Positions 16,114 to 25,520 are shown, numbered from the stretch's first letter. The stretch is 41,853 bases of DNA from an uncultured Bacillaceae bacterium (GCA_937983015.1 CALKAK010000132.1:1-41853); one strand, 5' to 3'. The notes: generated by a model from the sequence alone, not told the origin. Program-made: numbers and translations.

Positions 16114-16620
16114 TATGGAAAATCCTCCATAAACTTTGTTAGAATTCTTGCTTGGTTTGGAAAAGAGGAATTAGACTGTACAAGATCGCCACTAATAATA
16201 AACAGGACAAACAGAAAACATGTTTGTCCTGTTCAAAATAGGGGGGAATACGACAAATTCTCTGATGTAAAGTTTGTGCTAAATTGCAATAATTATTCAT
16301 GGAACATTCAAATCTTCTAGTGTAATGCTATTACAGAATATGATCTTTTCTGTGATGTATTGGAATTTAAAAACAAAATATAGTTTCTTCTTTATTGATA
16401 TCGGTTTTAAGACGCTAAGCTCGTTCAAGTTGAGAAGAAGGTGAGTCAGAGGATTAATTACTTACTTTCTTTTCACGATTCCCGAAATGCAAACATTTCT
16501 CCGGATAGTAATCAAGCTCAATCCCTTTGCTTATTTCGTGATGAATTTGTCAGTAAATGTTTTTTTATTTAGAAAATTGCGGTACAATGGAGTGTGATGG
16601 AATTGAAGGAGGGAATTCGG
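16114..16620. other. Intergenic region with a perfect 13-bp hairpin
   Basis: No gene is seen in this region between divergent genes. AACAGGACAAACA (16201-16213) and its exact complement (16221-16233) flank a 7-base loop. The T-tracts on either side are poor, so a terminator role is doubtful. A possible -10 for rocD (TACAAT, 16583-16588) has no recognisable -35 box. No T-box or riboswitch pattern was recognised. Confidence 0.5.
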
Positions 16621-17832
16621 ATGCGGAGTTCAGAAGAAATCATTACTATTACCGAAAAGTACGGTGCACGAAATTATCATCCCTTACCCGTTGTGATTTC
16701 CAGGGCGGAGGGAGTTTGGGTGGAAGACCCCGAGGGCAATCGCTATATGGACATGTTAAGCGCTTATTCGGCCGTGAATCAAGGGCATCGTCATCCGAAA
16801 ATCATTCAAGCATTAAAAGATCAGGCAGATCGGGTGACCCTTACTTCAAGGGCTTTTCACAACGATCAACTCGGTCCCTGGTACGAAAAAGTCTGTAAAA
16901 TAACCGGTAAAAATATGGTACTCCCCATGAATACGGGGGCGGAAGCGGTGGAAACGGCCGTCAAAGCGGCAAGACGCTGGGCATATGATGTAAAAGGTGT
17001 TCCCGAAGATCATGCCGAGATCATCGCTTGTGAGGGGAATTTCCACGGACGCACGATGACAGCGGTTTCCTTATCATCCGAGCCCGAGTATAAAAGAGGT
17101 TTTGGCCCGATGCTACCCGGGATTAAACTTATTCCCTATGGTGATGTGGAAGCCCTGAAAAAAGCGATCACTCCAAATACGGCGGCATTTTTATTAGAAC
17201 CGATTCAAGGTGAAGCGGGAATCATCATTCCACCGGATGGCTTTTTAAGGGAAGCGTTTGAGATCTGTAGGGAAAATAATGTGCTGTTCATGGCTGATGA
17301 AATTCAGTCAGGGCTTGGCAGAAGTGGAAAATTGTTTGCCTGTGACTGGGAAGATGTGGAACCCGATGTGTATATTTTAGGAAAAGCATTGGGTGGTGGC
17401 GTTTTCCCGATTTCTTGTGTCGCAGCAAACGATGATATTTTGGGAGTTTTTAATCCGGGATCCCATGGCTCAACTTTCGGGGGAAACCCATTAGCCTGTG
17501 CGGTGTCTATTGCGGCATTGGATGTCATTATTGAGGAAGATTTGCCGAAGCGCTCCCTGGAATTAGGGGAGTATTTCCTACAGGAGCTCAAAAAAATTGA
17601 AAATCCGGATATTAAAGAAGTCCGCGGGAAAGGGCTCTTTGTTGGCGTCGAATTACATGTTCCTGCCCGTCCTTATTGTGAGCGATTAAAAGAAGTCGGA
17701 CTCCTATGTAAAGAAACTCATGAATACGTAATCCGTTTTGCCCCACCACTAATCATTGAAAAGGAAGAACTGGATTGGGCTTTGGAAAGGATTAAACAAG
17801 TATTAGGTTCAACGGAAACGGTTGAAAATTAA
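16621..17832 (+). CDS. rocD: Ornithine aminotransferase
   Basis: A 403-residue class III aminotransferase matching RocD throughout. It has the opening YGARNYHPLPVV, the cofactor segments MNTGAEAVE and MADEIQSGLGRSG, and the PLP lysine Lys255 in LGKALGGGVFP. It transfers the delta-amino group of ornithine to 2-oxoglutarate, giving glutamate semialdehyde, a step of arginine and ornithine catabolism toward proline or glutamate. The ATG at 16621 has AAGGAGGG 7 bases upstream; an in-frame ATG nine codons earlier does not. In B. subtilis it sits in a sigma-L-dependent roc operon with rocE and rocF. Here it stands alone between its own terminator and a long leader, and I found no -24/-12 sigma-54 boxes. 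Confidence 0.95.
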   Translation: MRSSEEIITITEKYGARNYHPLPVVISRAEGVWVEDPEGNRYMDMLSAYSAVNQGHRHPKIIQALKDQADRVTLTSRAFHNDQLGPWYEKVCKITGKNMVLPMNTGAEAVETAVKAARRWAYDVKGVPEDHAEIIACEGNFHGRTMTAVSLSSEPEYKRGFGPMLPGIKLIPYGDVEALKKAITPNTAAFLLEPIQGEAGIIIPPDGFLREAFEICRENNVLFMADEIQSGLGRSGKLFACDWEDVEPDVYILGKALGGGVFPISCVAANDDILGVFNPGSHGSTFGGNPLACAVSIAALDVIIEEDLPKRSLELGEYFLQELKKIENPDIKEVRGKGLFVGVELHVPARPYCERLKEVGLLCKETHEYVIRFAPPLIIEKEELDWALERIKQVLGSTETVEN

Positions 17833-17839
17833 TCCGTAA

Positions 17840-17876
17840 AAAAGGAAGGCAGCATGTTCGCTGCCTTTAATATTTT
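17840..17876. terminator. Bidirectional terminator between rocD and the TRAP operon
   Basis: The stem AAGGCAGC/GCTGCCTT (17846-17853 with 17860-17867) has a 6-base loop. It is followed by a TAATATTTT tail on the plus strand and by TTTTTTAC on the minus strand. Confidence 0.8.
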
Positions 17877-17905
17877 CCAGTGGTGATCAAGCCATGGGTT
17901 GGAAT

Positions 17906-19888
17906 TTATGCCTGTAATCCCGGTTTGCTGTCGAGATCTTTCTTTTCCCGTCTTTTTTGTAAATAATAGATGGTGATTAAGATGAGGATACCGATTGTAC
18001 TTTGCAAAATTTCAGGAATGATCAAAAGTAGTCCAGCGATAAATAAAATGATACGTTCGAATGCGTAAGTTTTACCTACGAAATGTCCGATCGCTGCTGC
18101 GCTGACCGCTGTCATGCCAATGACCGCCGTTGTCAGGGAGATGAGTAAATCAAGAACATTTCCTTCTTGCATTTGCAACAATAGAATGGGATCGTATACG
18201 AAAATATACGGGATGATAAAAGCGGCGATCGCTAATTTAACCGCGTTTACACCGGTTTTAAAAGGGTTCGCTTTGGCAAGACCTGCACCGGCATAAGCGG
18301 CTAGGGAAACTGGTGGTGTAATATCAGCAACAATACCGAAATAAAAGACAAACATATGTGCAGCGATTGGCAAGACACCAAATTCACTAATTAAAACCGG
18401 AGCTGCAATTGTCGCAGTTACAACATAGTTTGCCGTAGTCGGCATACCCATACCTAAGATTAAACATGCGATCATTGTCAAAAATAAAGCGATCGGTAAA
18501 AATCCAGCTGATAAGGTGAGTACTGCGGCAGCGAATTTTGAACCGAGACCGGTGATACTTACAACACCAGCGATAATCCCTGCTGTGGCACAAGCTGCGA
18601 TGACCGGAAGCGCGACACGAGCCCCTTCTTCTAATACTTTTAAAAATTTCATGAGGCCCATTCTAGTTTCTTTACGGATCATGGTGATTATAAAAGCGGT
18701 GATGGTGCCCATTAAAGCAGCACGTTGTGGAGTGAACCCTTGTAAAATAATAACGATAATGATGATGATCGGTAACAACATATATCCATACTTTAATAAT
18801 AACTTTTTTAGATCCGGTAGTTGGGATTTAGGTAAACCGAGAATCCCTAATTTTTTTGCTTCAAAATGGATACCGATAAATATACCGGAAAAATATAAAA
18901 TAGCCGGAATGACCGCCGCGATCATAATCACACTAAATTCCACGCCCAAATAATCCATCATGATAAAGGCAGCTGCTCCCATTAGTGGCGGCATAATTTG
19001 TCCACCTGTAGATGCGGAGGCTTCAGTTGCTGCGGCAAATTCAGGCTTAAAACCTGATCGTTTCATCATCGGGATCGTGAATGCGCCAGAACCTACGGTA
19101 TTGGCAACAGAGCTTCCCGAAACTGTTCCTTGCAGGGCGCTAGCAATTACGGCGGTTTTCGCTGTTCCACCAGTAAATCGTCCGGTCAGGGAAAAGGCTA
19201 GATCATTAAAAAACTGGCCGATTTTCGAATGAACGAGCATTACTCCGAAGAATAAAAACAAGTAAATGATTTTAGAAGAAATCTGGATGGGGGTGCCAAA
19301 GACGCCACTTTCCTGGAACCAAAGGTTTGTTGTCAGCCGGTCAACGGAAAAGCCAGGATGTGATAATATTTGCGTAGGTATGAAATTCCCGAAAATGGCA
19401 TACAGCATCATGATACTTGCAACAACAACGATAGGAATTCCTACGGTCCTTCTTGTTGCTTCCAGGAGAAGCAGGATTCCAACAATTGAGATAATGATTT
19501 CTAAAACACTATATCCATGAATACGACTGAGTAACACTTCTTCATAGAAAAAAATTTTATGATAGGTAACATACAATGCGGTAAAGGCGAGGACAACATC
19601 GTACCAGGGAACGGTCTTTTGAGTTCTCCGCCAGCTTCTCTTCGCAGGGAACAGAAGGAAGATGAGCCCTAATGCTGTTCCGAGATGGATGGCTCCCTGA
19701 AGTTGTGATGGTAACGTTCTAGTAAATGCGGTATATAAATGAAAAACTGTTAAAGATGCACCTAAGAACAGTACGACCCATTGCCAACGTCCTAGATTCA
19801 ATCGGTATGTGCTTTCTACATAATATTTTTCAAGAAGTTCATCAATATTCTCTTGTGTTTCCACATCCGCGGGTTGTTGATTTTTCAT
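17906..19888 (-). CDS. TRAP transporter fused permease (4TM/12TM, TAXI type)
   Basis: A 660-residue integral membrane protein combining the small DctQ-like and large DctM-like TRAP subunits. About 40 polar N-terminal residues are followed by four or five helices, then the large-subunit repeats. GSGAFTIPMMKRSGF and TGGQIMPPLMGAAAFIM lie in the first half, and LGMGMPTTANYVV with ITPPVSLAAYAGAG in the second; these are scaffold loops of the DctM family. Such fusions work with TAXI-type binding proteins and move small carboxylates, in some cases glutamate, using a sodium gradient. The partner gene lies 166 bases upstream on the same strand. The site GGGAGTGGAGGA precedes the ATG. The substrate is not known. 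Confidence 0.93.
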   Translation of the reverse strand: MKNQQPADVETQENIDELLEKYYVESTYRLNLGRWQWVVLFLGASLTVFHLYTAFTRTLPSQLQGAIHLGTALGLIFLLFPAKRSWRRTQKTVPWYDVVLAFTALYVTYHKIFFYEEVLLSRIHGYSVLEIIISIVGILLLLEATRRTVGIPIVVVASIMMLYAIFGNFIPTQILSHPGFSVDRLTTNLWFQESGVFGTPIQISSKIIYLFLFFGVMLVHSKIGQFFNDLAFSLTGRFTGGTAKTAVIASALQGTVSGSSVANTVGSGAFTIPMMKRSGFKPEFAAATEASASTGGQIMPPLMGAAAFIMMDYLGVEFSVIMIAAVIPAILYFSGIFIGIHFEAKKLGILGLPKSQLPDLKKLLLKYGYMLLPIIIIIVIILQGFTPQRAALMGTITAFIITMIRKETRMGLMKFLKVLEEGARVALPVIAACATAGIIAGVVSITGLGSKFAAAVLTLSAGFLPIALFLTMIACLILGMGMPTTANYVVTATIAAPVLISEFGVLPIAAHMFVFYFGIVADITPPVSLAAYAGAGLAKANPFKTGVNAVKLAIAAFIIPYIFVYDPILLLQMQEGNVLDLLISLTTAVIGMTAVSAAAIGHFVGKTYAFERIILFIAGLLLIIPEILQSTIGILILITIYYLQKRREKKDLDSKPGLQA

Positions 19889-20054
19889 TCCTCCACTCCC
19901 TTTATGTGCAAAGATGCAATTTTGATTGATTAATAAGATTGGTGCTTAATTGTTAATTTTCTTACATATTGAATGTTTGTAAATAAGGAAAGGGCAGAGT
20001 ATTAAAAAATAACCGATCTGCCCCATTCCTCATCAAACAGAATACATTTGCTCG

Positions 20055-21056
20055 TTATTTTTTCAAATCATCCAAACTTTTAATTCCCGTTGCTTCTCTA
20101 GTAACGATTTGCACAACTTCGGGATAAATATGACCGATAAACGCTGCGTTAGTAACTTGTGCACCTTCAAATTCTCCTGTTCCATTTACTGCTTGCAGGG
20201 CAGGTACATGAACGGCCATACCGAGGTCCATATTTCCAGAGCCTATCGTTGCTAAATTTTCAATGGATGCTCCAGTTTCTGTGTTGGTCACATTGATTTC
20301 TGGTATGTGACGATTCCAGACGGTAGCCATTTCTCCCCCGAGGGGATAATATGTTCCACCAGTGCTTCCGGTACCGAGGATTAATTCGGATTTTTGTTCT
20401 GTCACGTTCACTTCGGCGATCGGATTATCAAATTCTAACCCCATTTCTTGGTAATAACGGGCGGCACCTGGGTGAATCGGCAGTCCTTCGGAACCGAGTA
20501 GCGCATTTTCTAATGTCATATGTGCACCCATTGCGTGAGTGATTTCACTTGAATTTTCGACCATTATTTTTGCTAACTGATAACCGAGTTCTTCGCTAAT
20601 CGTATCCGTGTTCGCCATCAAAATCGCATAGGCGGTTACAGTCGGTATATCTTCTGTGACAAACTCATAACTACCTGTAGGGATAATATACTTCCGATAT
20701 CCACTGTTTTCTTCAATATATTGGATAGCTTCTTCTGAAAGTCCTAGAATACGGACATCACCAGTGGATGCGTGTAAACTTTCAATACTGCCTGTAGGCA
20801 GTCCTAATACGCCAATCGAAATATCGATATTTCCATCCTTTACCCCGTCTGCAGCGTCACCAAAAGCTTCCTGAAAGGCTGTGTAATCACCTTCTTTTAA
20901 TCCATAGGCTTCTAGTATCAGTCGTGACACATTATTGGTCTCACTTGCTGGCGGTCCAATAGCGATGTTATATTTTTTTGATGTTCCACAAGCAGCAAGC
21001 ATGAGTACGCTTACAATAAAAAGCAATACAAACGAAAATTTGCGCAAAATACCCAT
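20055..21056 (-). CDS. TAXI-family TRAP solute-binding lipoprotein, apparently circularly permuted
   Basis: A 333-residue lipoprotein: signal peptide with lipobox LAAC (Cys23), preceded by AAGGAG. Instead of the usual TAXI opening, the mature protein begins with SKKYNIAIGPPASETNN and continues through ILEAYGLKEGDYTAF, AADGVKDGNIDISIG and LPIHPGAARYYQEMGL (about 26-207). In ordinary TAXI proteins these form the second half. A linker (208-224) leads to LILGTGSTGGTYYPLGGEMA (225-244) and VVQIVTREATGIKSLDDLKK (314-333), normally the first half. The chain stops where the usual protein would pass from SLDDLKGKK into the segment found here at the N-terminus. The two halves together make one complete type II binding fold. 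It should still deliver ligand to the permease next door. The order is seen; the claim of permutation rests on family knowledge. Confidence 0.88.
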   Translation of the reverse strand: MGILRKFSFVLLFIVSVLMLAACGTSKKYNIAIGPPASETNNVSRLILEAYGLKEGDYTAFQEAFGDAADGVKDGNIDISIGVLGLPTGSIESLHASTGDVRILGLSEEAIQYIEENSGYRKYIIPTGSYEFVTEDIPTVTAYAILMANTDTISEELGYQLAKIMVENSSEITHAMGAHMTLENALLGSEGLPIHPGAARYYQEMGLEFDNPIAEVNVTEQKSELILGTGSTGGTYYPLGGEMATVWNRHIPEINVTNTETGASIENLATIGSGNMDLGMAVHVPALQAVNGTGEFEGAQVTNAAFIGHIYPEVVQIVTREATGIKSLDDLKK

Positions 21057-21167
21057 CCCCTCATCTCCTTAGTCTAAAATTAAATATGTTATTGCTATTT
21101 TAACTTAAAAAATTTAAAAAATCAAATTTATATTCTAAAAACAAAAAATGCTATTTGATTTTCTGAA

Positions 21168-21198
21168 ATAAAAAAACCTTAGCCCGTATGCTAAGGTT
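21168..21198 (-). terminator. Terminator of the DUF378 gene
   Basis: The stem AACCTTAGC/GCTAAGGTT (21175-21183 with 21190-21198) has a 6-base loop and is followed on the minus strand by a run of seven T. It insulates the TRAP operon from the upstream DUF378 gene. Confidence 0.85.
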
Positions 21199-21273
21199 CT
21201 TATATGAAGGATATAAAAAACATGAAACAATAGAAAAGCGATGAATGTTATATTTTGAAAAAAATAAGGAAAC

Positions 21274-21501
21274 TTAACGAGTCGTACCCGTTTGTGGAGA
21301 ACGACTTCTTTCTTCATCAGGAACAAATAATAAACCGATGTTTATAAGACCGGCAATCCCTACTAGACCGTAAATTAGACGTGCTAAAAAGTCATTACCA
21401 AACAGTGTTTCCACTAAGTTAAAATTGAAGAATCCAATCAATCCCCAGTTAATAGCACCGATAATCGTTAATACTAGAGCGATTCGTTGTAAAGTACTCA
21501 C
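21274..21501 (-). CDS. yuzA: DUF378 small membrane protein (YuzA-like)
   Basis: A 75-residue protein with two transmembrane helices around the signature IIGAINWGLIGFF, which is diagnostic of DUF378, and a second segment LIYGLVGIAGLINIGLLF. The polar tail ends in Arg/Ser/Pro. The GTG at 21501 (VSTLQRIAL) is preferred because GAGG lies 7 bases upstream; the earlier in-frame ATG would have no spacing. Function is unknown in all relatives. It has its own terminator and is not part of the TRAP operon. Confidence 0.87.
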   Translation of the reverse strand: MSTLQRIALVLTIIGAINWGLIGFFNFNLVETLFGNDFLARLIYGLVGIAGLINIGLLFVPDEERSRSPQTGTTR

Positions 21502-21671
21502 ATTCATACCTCGCTTTCTCAATATCGTTAGTTTTAGTCTGGGAAATAAAATAAGACCTTATGCATCAAATTCCAATCTTTATATTTAAAATATGTAGGA
21601 AATAATAGACTGTATTTCCCAGTAAAATGTTGTATCATTAATATTGAATAACAAGTATGGAGGGATTAAGA

Positions 21672-22835
21672 ATGAAAAATTTTGTGTTTAAAAATCCAAC
21701 TAAGCTAATTTTTGGTAAGGATCAGATAGAACACTTAAAAAACGAAATCCCGAAATATGGAAAAAAAGTTCTGCTTGTTTACGGTGGAGGTAGCATAAAA
21801 CGAAACGGTATTTATGATCGCGTAGTAAACATTTTTCAGGAACTGGCTGTAAAATGGTGTGAGCTTCCGGGTGTTGAACCAAATCCACGGATTGAGACGG
21901 TCAGACGTGGTGTGGATATTTGTAAAGGGGAGAATATAGACTTAATCCTTGCTGTCGGTGGCGGTAGTGTTATCGATTGTGCCAAAGCTATCGCGGCAGG
22001 GGCAAAATATGATGGGGATCCCTGGGATCTTGTGATTAACAAAGCGAAAGTAGAAGATGCTTTACCTATCGGAACCATTTTGACCCTGGCGGCAACAGGT
22101 TCAGAAATGAACCCTTCGTCAGTAATCACCAACTGGGAGACGAAGGAAAAAATTGGTTGGGGTTCAGCTAAGGTCTATCCGCGATTTTCAATTTTAGATC
22201 CTGTACATACGTATACCGTTCCAAAAGACCAAACGATTTATGGGATCGTCGATATCATGTCGCACGTATTTGAACATTACTTTCACCGTGAAGAAAATAC
22301 ACCGTTACAGGATCGTTTTTGTGAATCGATCCTACTAACTGTGATGGAAACCGCACCAAAATTGCTGAACGATCTGGAAAATTATGAGTATCGGGAGACC
22401 ATTTTGTATTGCGGGACGATGGCTTTAAATGGCGTCGTTTCCATGGGACTTCAAGGTGACTGGGCGACTCACGAATTGGAACATGCGGTCTCTGCCATTT
22501 ATGATATCCCTCATGGTGGCGGATTAGCGATTTTGTTCCCGAACTGGATGAAACATGTTTTACCGGAAAATCCTGAGAGATTTAAACAACTGGCTGTAAG
22601 GGTTTTCGGAGTGGATCCAGATGGAAAATCGGTCGAAGAAATCGGCATGGAAGGGATTAATAGATTACGGAAATTTTGGAACAGTTTAGGTGCCCCAAGC
22701 AAGTTGTCGGACTATGGTATTGATGATAGCCGGATCGACGATCTAGTCAATCATGCATTAAGAAATGGACCGATCGGTGTCTTTAAGAAATTAGAACGGG
22801 AGGATGCCGAGGCGATTTATCGTGCGTCATTATAG
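21672..22835 (+). CDS. yugJ: Iron-containing alcohol dehydrogenase (YugJ/butanol dehydrogenase family)
   Basis: A 387-residue group III alcohol dehydrogenase. The N-terminal part binds NAD(P) (GGGSIKRNGIYD and AVGGGSVIDCAKAIAAG); the helical C-terminal part carries the metal site (DIMSHVFEHYFH, and the histidines of WATHELEHAVSAIYDIPHGGG). It is close to B. subtilis YugJ and clostridial BdhA, which reduce short-chain aldehydes such as butyraldehyde with NAD(P)H. The ATG at 21672 has GGAGGG 7 bases upstream; an ATG five codons earlier overlaps this site. The next gene is pgi, the same order as yugJ-yugK-pgi in B. subtilis, although yugK is absent here. The 111-base gap suggests that pgi may also have its own promoter. 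Confidence 0.9.
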   Translation: MKNFVFKNPTKLIFGKDQIEHLKNEIPKYGKKVLLVYGGGSIKRNGIYDRVVNIFQELAVKWCELPGVEPNPRIETVRRGVDICKGENIDLILAVGGGSVIDCAKAIAAGAKYDGDPWDLVINKAKVEDALPIGTILTLAATGSEMNPSSVITNWETKEKIGWGSAKVYPRFSILDPVHTYTVPKDQTIYGIVDIMSHVFEHYFHREENTPLQDRFCESILLTVMETAPKLLNDLENYEYRETILYCGTMALNGVVSMGLQGDWATHELEHAVSAIYDIPHGGGLAILFPNWMKHVLPENPERFKQLAVRVFGVDPDGKSVEEIGMEGINRLRKFWNSLGAPSKLSDYGIDDSRIDDLVNHALRNGPIGVFKKLEREDAEAIYRASL

Positions 22836-22946
22836 ATTTTTATGAAAGTGTTTTATTTAACAAACGAATCAGTTACAATAGATGTTGGTAATTTAGTAAG
22901 TTCCTGAATTTTACAGTGGTACTTAAGAGAGTTGGGAGGTAACTAC

Positions 22947-24299
22947 ATGTCTCATATTCGCTTTGATTACACCAATGCCCTTTCTTTTTTCGGGGAACAT
23001 GAGCTGGAACAAATGAGCCCTTTAGTTGAAGTATGCCATCGTGCCCTTCATGAAGGTACAGGAGCGGGTAGTGATTTTCTTGGCTGGATCGATCTACCGG
23101 TCAACTACGATAAAGAGGAATTTGCCCGGATTAAAAAAGCAGCGGAAAAAATAAAAAACGATTCTGATGTTCTTTTAGTCATTGGAATCGGCGGTTCTTA
23201 TTTAGGTGCTAGAGCTGCCATTGAAATGCTCAACCATAGTTTTTACAATGCACTGCCGAAAGAAGAGCGAAAAACACCACAAGTCATTTTTGTCGGAAAC
23301 AATATCAGTTCTACATATATACATGACGTTATCGATCTACTGAAAGATAAGGATTGGTCGATTAATATTGTATCGAAATCAGGAACGACAACCGAACCGG
23401 CAATCGCCTTTCGTATTTTCCGTAAGCTACTCATTGAAAAATATGGTGAGGAAGAAGCGACTAAAAGGATATACGCCACAACCGATAAAGCCAAAGGTGC
23501 TTTGAAAACGGAAGCCGATGCAAAAGGATATGAAACTTTTGTAATTCCAGATGATGTTGGCGGACGATATTCTGTATTAACAGCGGTGGGCCTGTTACCA
23601 ATGGCGGTTACCGGAATCGATATTGATGCGGTTATGAAAGGGGCTGCCGATGCCCGTGAAGAATATAGCAACCCGAAATTAGCAGAAAATGCTGCTTATC
23701 AATATGCTGCGATCCGCAACATCTTATACAATAAAGGCAAGACTATTGAAATGCTGATCAACTATGAACCCGGCTTGCAATACTTCAATGAATGGTGGAA
23801 ACAGCTATTTGGCGAAAGTGAAGGTAAAGATCTAAAAGGAATTTATCCATCGAGCGCCAATTATTCAACGGATCTCCATTCCTTGGGACAATATGTCCAG
23901 GAGGGACGGCGGGATTTATTTGAGACCGTGATAAAAGTAGAGACTCCCCGTTATGATATCGAGATCGAAGAGGAAGAAAATAATTTAGACAACTTAAATT
24001 ATCTCGCGGGGAAAACGGTTGATTTTGTCAACAATAAAGCTTTTGAAGGAACACTGCTCGCCCATACGGACGGTGGAGTACCGAACCTTGTTGTTCGAAT
24101 CCCGAAAATGGATGCTTATACTTTCGGTTATTTAGTATATTTCTTTGAAAAAGCATGTGGTATGAGCGGATATTTACTGGGCGTGAACCCATTTGATCAA
24201 CCTGGTGTTGAGGCGTATAAGAAAAATATGTTTGCCCTTCTCGGCAAGCCAGGATTTGAAGATATGAAGTCGGAATTAGAAAAACGGTTAAAAAAATAA
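22947..24299 (+). CDS. pgi: Glucose-6-phosphate isomerase
   Basis: A 450-residue enzyme, identical in length to B. subtilis Pgi. It contains the sugar-phosphate binding segments GIGGSYLGARA and SKSGTTTEPAIAFR, the catalytic Glu region within GESEGKDLKGIYPSSANYSTDLHS (about 293-316), and the C-terminal lysine region (NPFDQPGVEAYKKNMF). It interconverts glucose 6-phosphate and fructose 6-phosphate in glycolysis. The ATG at 22947 has GGGAGGT 7 bases upstream. It lies downstream of the yugJ-like gene, as in Bacillus, and is closed by a terminator. Confidence 0.96.
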   Translation: MSHIRFDYTNALSFFGEHELEQMSPLVEVCHRALHEGTGAGSDFLGWIDLPVNYDKEEFARIKKAAEKIKNDSDVLLVIGIGGSYLGARAAIEMLNHSFYNALPKEERKTPQVIFVGNNISSTYIHDVIDLLKDKDWSINIVSKSGTTTEPAIAFRIFRKLLIEKYGEEEATKRIYATTDKAKGALKTEADAKGYETFVIPDDVGGRYSVLTAVGLLPMAVTGIDIDAVMKGAADAREEYSNPKLAENAAYQYAAIRNILYNKGKTIEMLINYEPGLQYFNEWWKQLFGESEGKDLKGIYPSSANYSTDLHSLGQYVQEGRRDLFETVIKVETPRYDIEIEEEENNLDNLNYLAGKTVDFVNNKAFEGTLLAHTDGGVPNLVVRIPKMDAYTFGYLVYFFEKACGMSGYLLGVNPFDQPGVEAYKKNMFALLGKPGFEDMKSELEKRLKK

Positions 24300-24314
24300 T
24301 TGTTTTTCAGCCCA

Positions 24315-24357
24315 ATCCCCATCTCCGTTATCTGAATGGAGATGGGATTCCTTTTTA
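24315..24357 (+). terminator. Terminator of pgi
   Basis: A 9-bp stem CCCATCTCC/GGAGATGGG (24318-24326 with 24338-24346), extendable outward across a one-base bulge, is followed by CCTTTTT. Confidence 0.85.
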
Positions 24358-24559
24358 TAAAAGTTTTTTTAGCTTTGGCCTGGATTTCCATTGGTTTTTC
24401 ATGATCTTAAAATTTAGTTCGTCAGCAAAGATCATATAAATATTGCTCTGAATGGAAAAACGTTTTACGATAATTAGAAATGTATCCACGGTGAAGTGGA
24501 TTTTTTGTGCGTTTTCATTCGCTGGTGGTTTAATAGGAAAGTCGTTTGGAGGGATCATT

Positions 24560-25492
24560 ATGCATGTGATCGATTTACACTGTGATGTTTTATGGAAATT
24601 AGCTAACGCAAAAGGAAAGTTACGATTTCAAGATTCACCAGAGCTCGATGTAAATTTGCAACGGATGAAAAAAGGAAAGGTTAAGATCCAGGCTTTTGCC
24701 ATTTTTATTGAACCTGAAGTCCCGTCACAGCAAAAATTTGATGAAGCCCTCACCCAGATCGATTATTTTTTTGAAGAAGTACTGGGGAAACATCCAGAAA
24801 TCAAACACCTTCGTTCCTGGTCAGACTTTCAACAATTAAAAGAAAATGAAATCGGTGCCTTCTTAACGCTAGAAGGGGTTGATGCGATCGGTAATGATTT
24901 GAAGAAGTTGCGCATCTTATATCAATTAGGTGTTCGTTCCGTCGGTTTAACATGGAATCAAGCAAACCTGGCTGCTGACGGTGTCGGTGAAGAAAGGGGT
25001 GGCGGTTTGACTTCATTAGGAAAACAAATCGTGAAAATGAATAATGAGTATCGTGTTTTAACCGATGTATCGCATTTGTCCGAAAAAGGATTCTGGGATG
25101 TGATGGAACTTGCTGATTACCCGATCGCAACACACAGTAACGCAAGGAGTTTATGTGAACATCCCCGCAACTTGACCGATGCCCAAGCAGAGGCGATCTT
25201 TCAAAAAGGCGGTATGATCCATCTCGTATATAATCCCCCTTTCCTCAAGGAAAAGGGGCAGGCGACCATTGATGATTTAGTTAAGCATATCGATCATTTC
25301 TGTTCTTTAGGCGGGGCAAGACAGATCGGGCTGGGTTCGGATTTTGATGGGATCACTGAAAAAGTGCAGGGACTTTCCGACGCATCGATGACGCAAAATC
25401 TTATCGAGCATTTGCTCAAATATTTTAAGGAAGAAATCGTTCGCGGTTTTGCCTACGAAAATTTTCTAAATTATATTAAAAACATTCAATGA
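24560..25492 (+). CDS. Membrane-dipeptidase family (M19) peptidase
   Basis: A 310-residue M19 zinc dipeptidase. The metal ligands are visible: His7 and Asp9 (DLHCD), the bridging Glu in FLTLEGVDAI, and histidines in DVSHLSEKG and ATHSNARSL. The GLGSDFDGI motif lies near the C-terminus. Family members cleave dipeptides, including D-amino acid containing ones, and the microbial enzymes lack a signal peptide, as here. GGAGGG before the ATG at 24560 sets the start; the 36 codons upstream in frame have no such site. The gene stands alone, with a weak terminator after it. It could help recycle cell-wall peptides or use imported peptides. Confidence 0.92.
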   Translation: MHVIDLHCDVLWKLANAKGKLRFQDSPELDVNLQRMKKGKVKIQAFAIFIEPEVPSQQKFDEALTQIDYFFEEVLGKHPEIKHLRSWSDFQQLKENEIGAFLTLEGVDAIGNDLKKLRILYQLGVRSVGLTWNQANLAADGVGEERGGGLTSLGKQIVKMNNEYRVLTDVSHLSEKGFWDVMELADYPIATHSNARSLCEHPRNLTDAQAEAIFQKGGMIHLVYNPPFLKEKGQATIDDLVKHIDHFCSLGGARQIGLGSDFDGITEKVQGLSDASMTQNLIEHLLKYFKEEIVRGFAYENFLNYIKNIQ

Positions 25493-25520
25493 AACAAGAA
25501 AAAATTGAAAAGAGGAATCC

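Noticed and set aside
16114..16620. T-box or riboswitch upstream of rocD
   Set aside because: No T-box sequence, no recognised aptamer core, and no terminator/antiterminator pair was found; the single hairpin lies far from the gene.
16540..16620. Sigma-54 (SigL) promoter for rocD as in the B. subtilis roc operon
   Set aside because: No TGGCAC-N5-TTGCA-type -24/-12 element could be found in the leader.
20055..21273. The TAXI gene order explained as two partial pseudogenes
   Set aside because: There is one uninterrupted open frame with signal peptide, linker and both halves, and no stop or frame change; the halves join exactly at the expected breakpoint.
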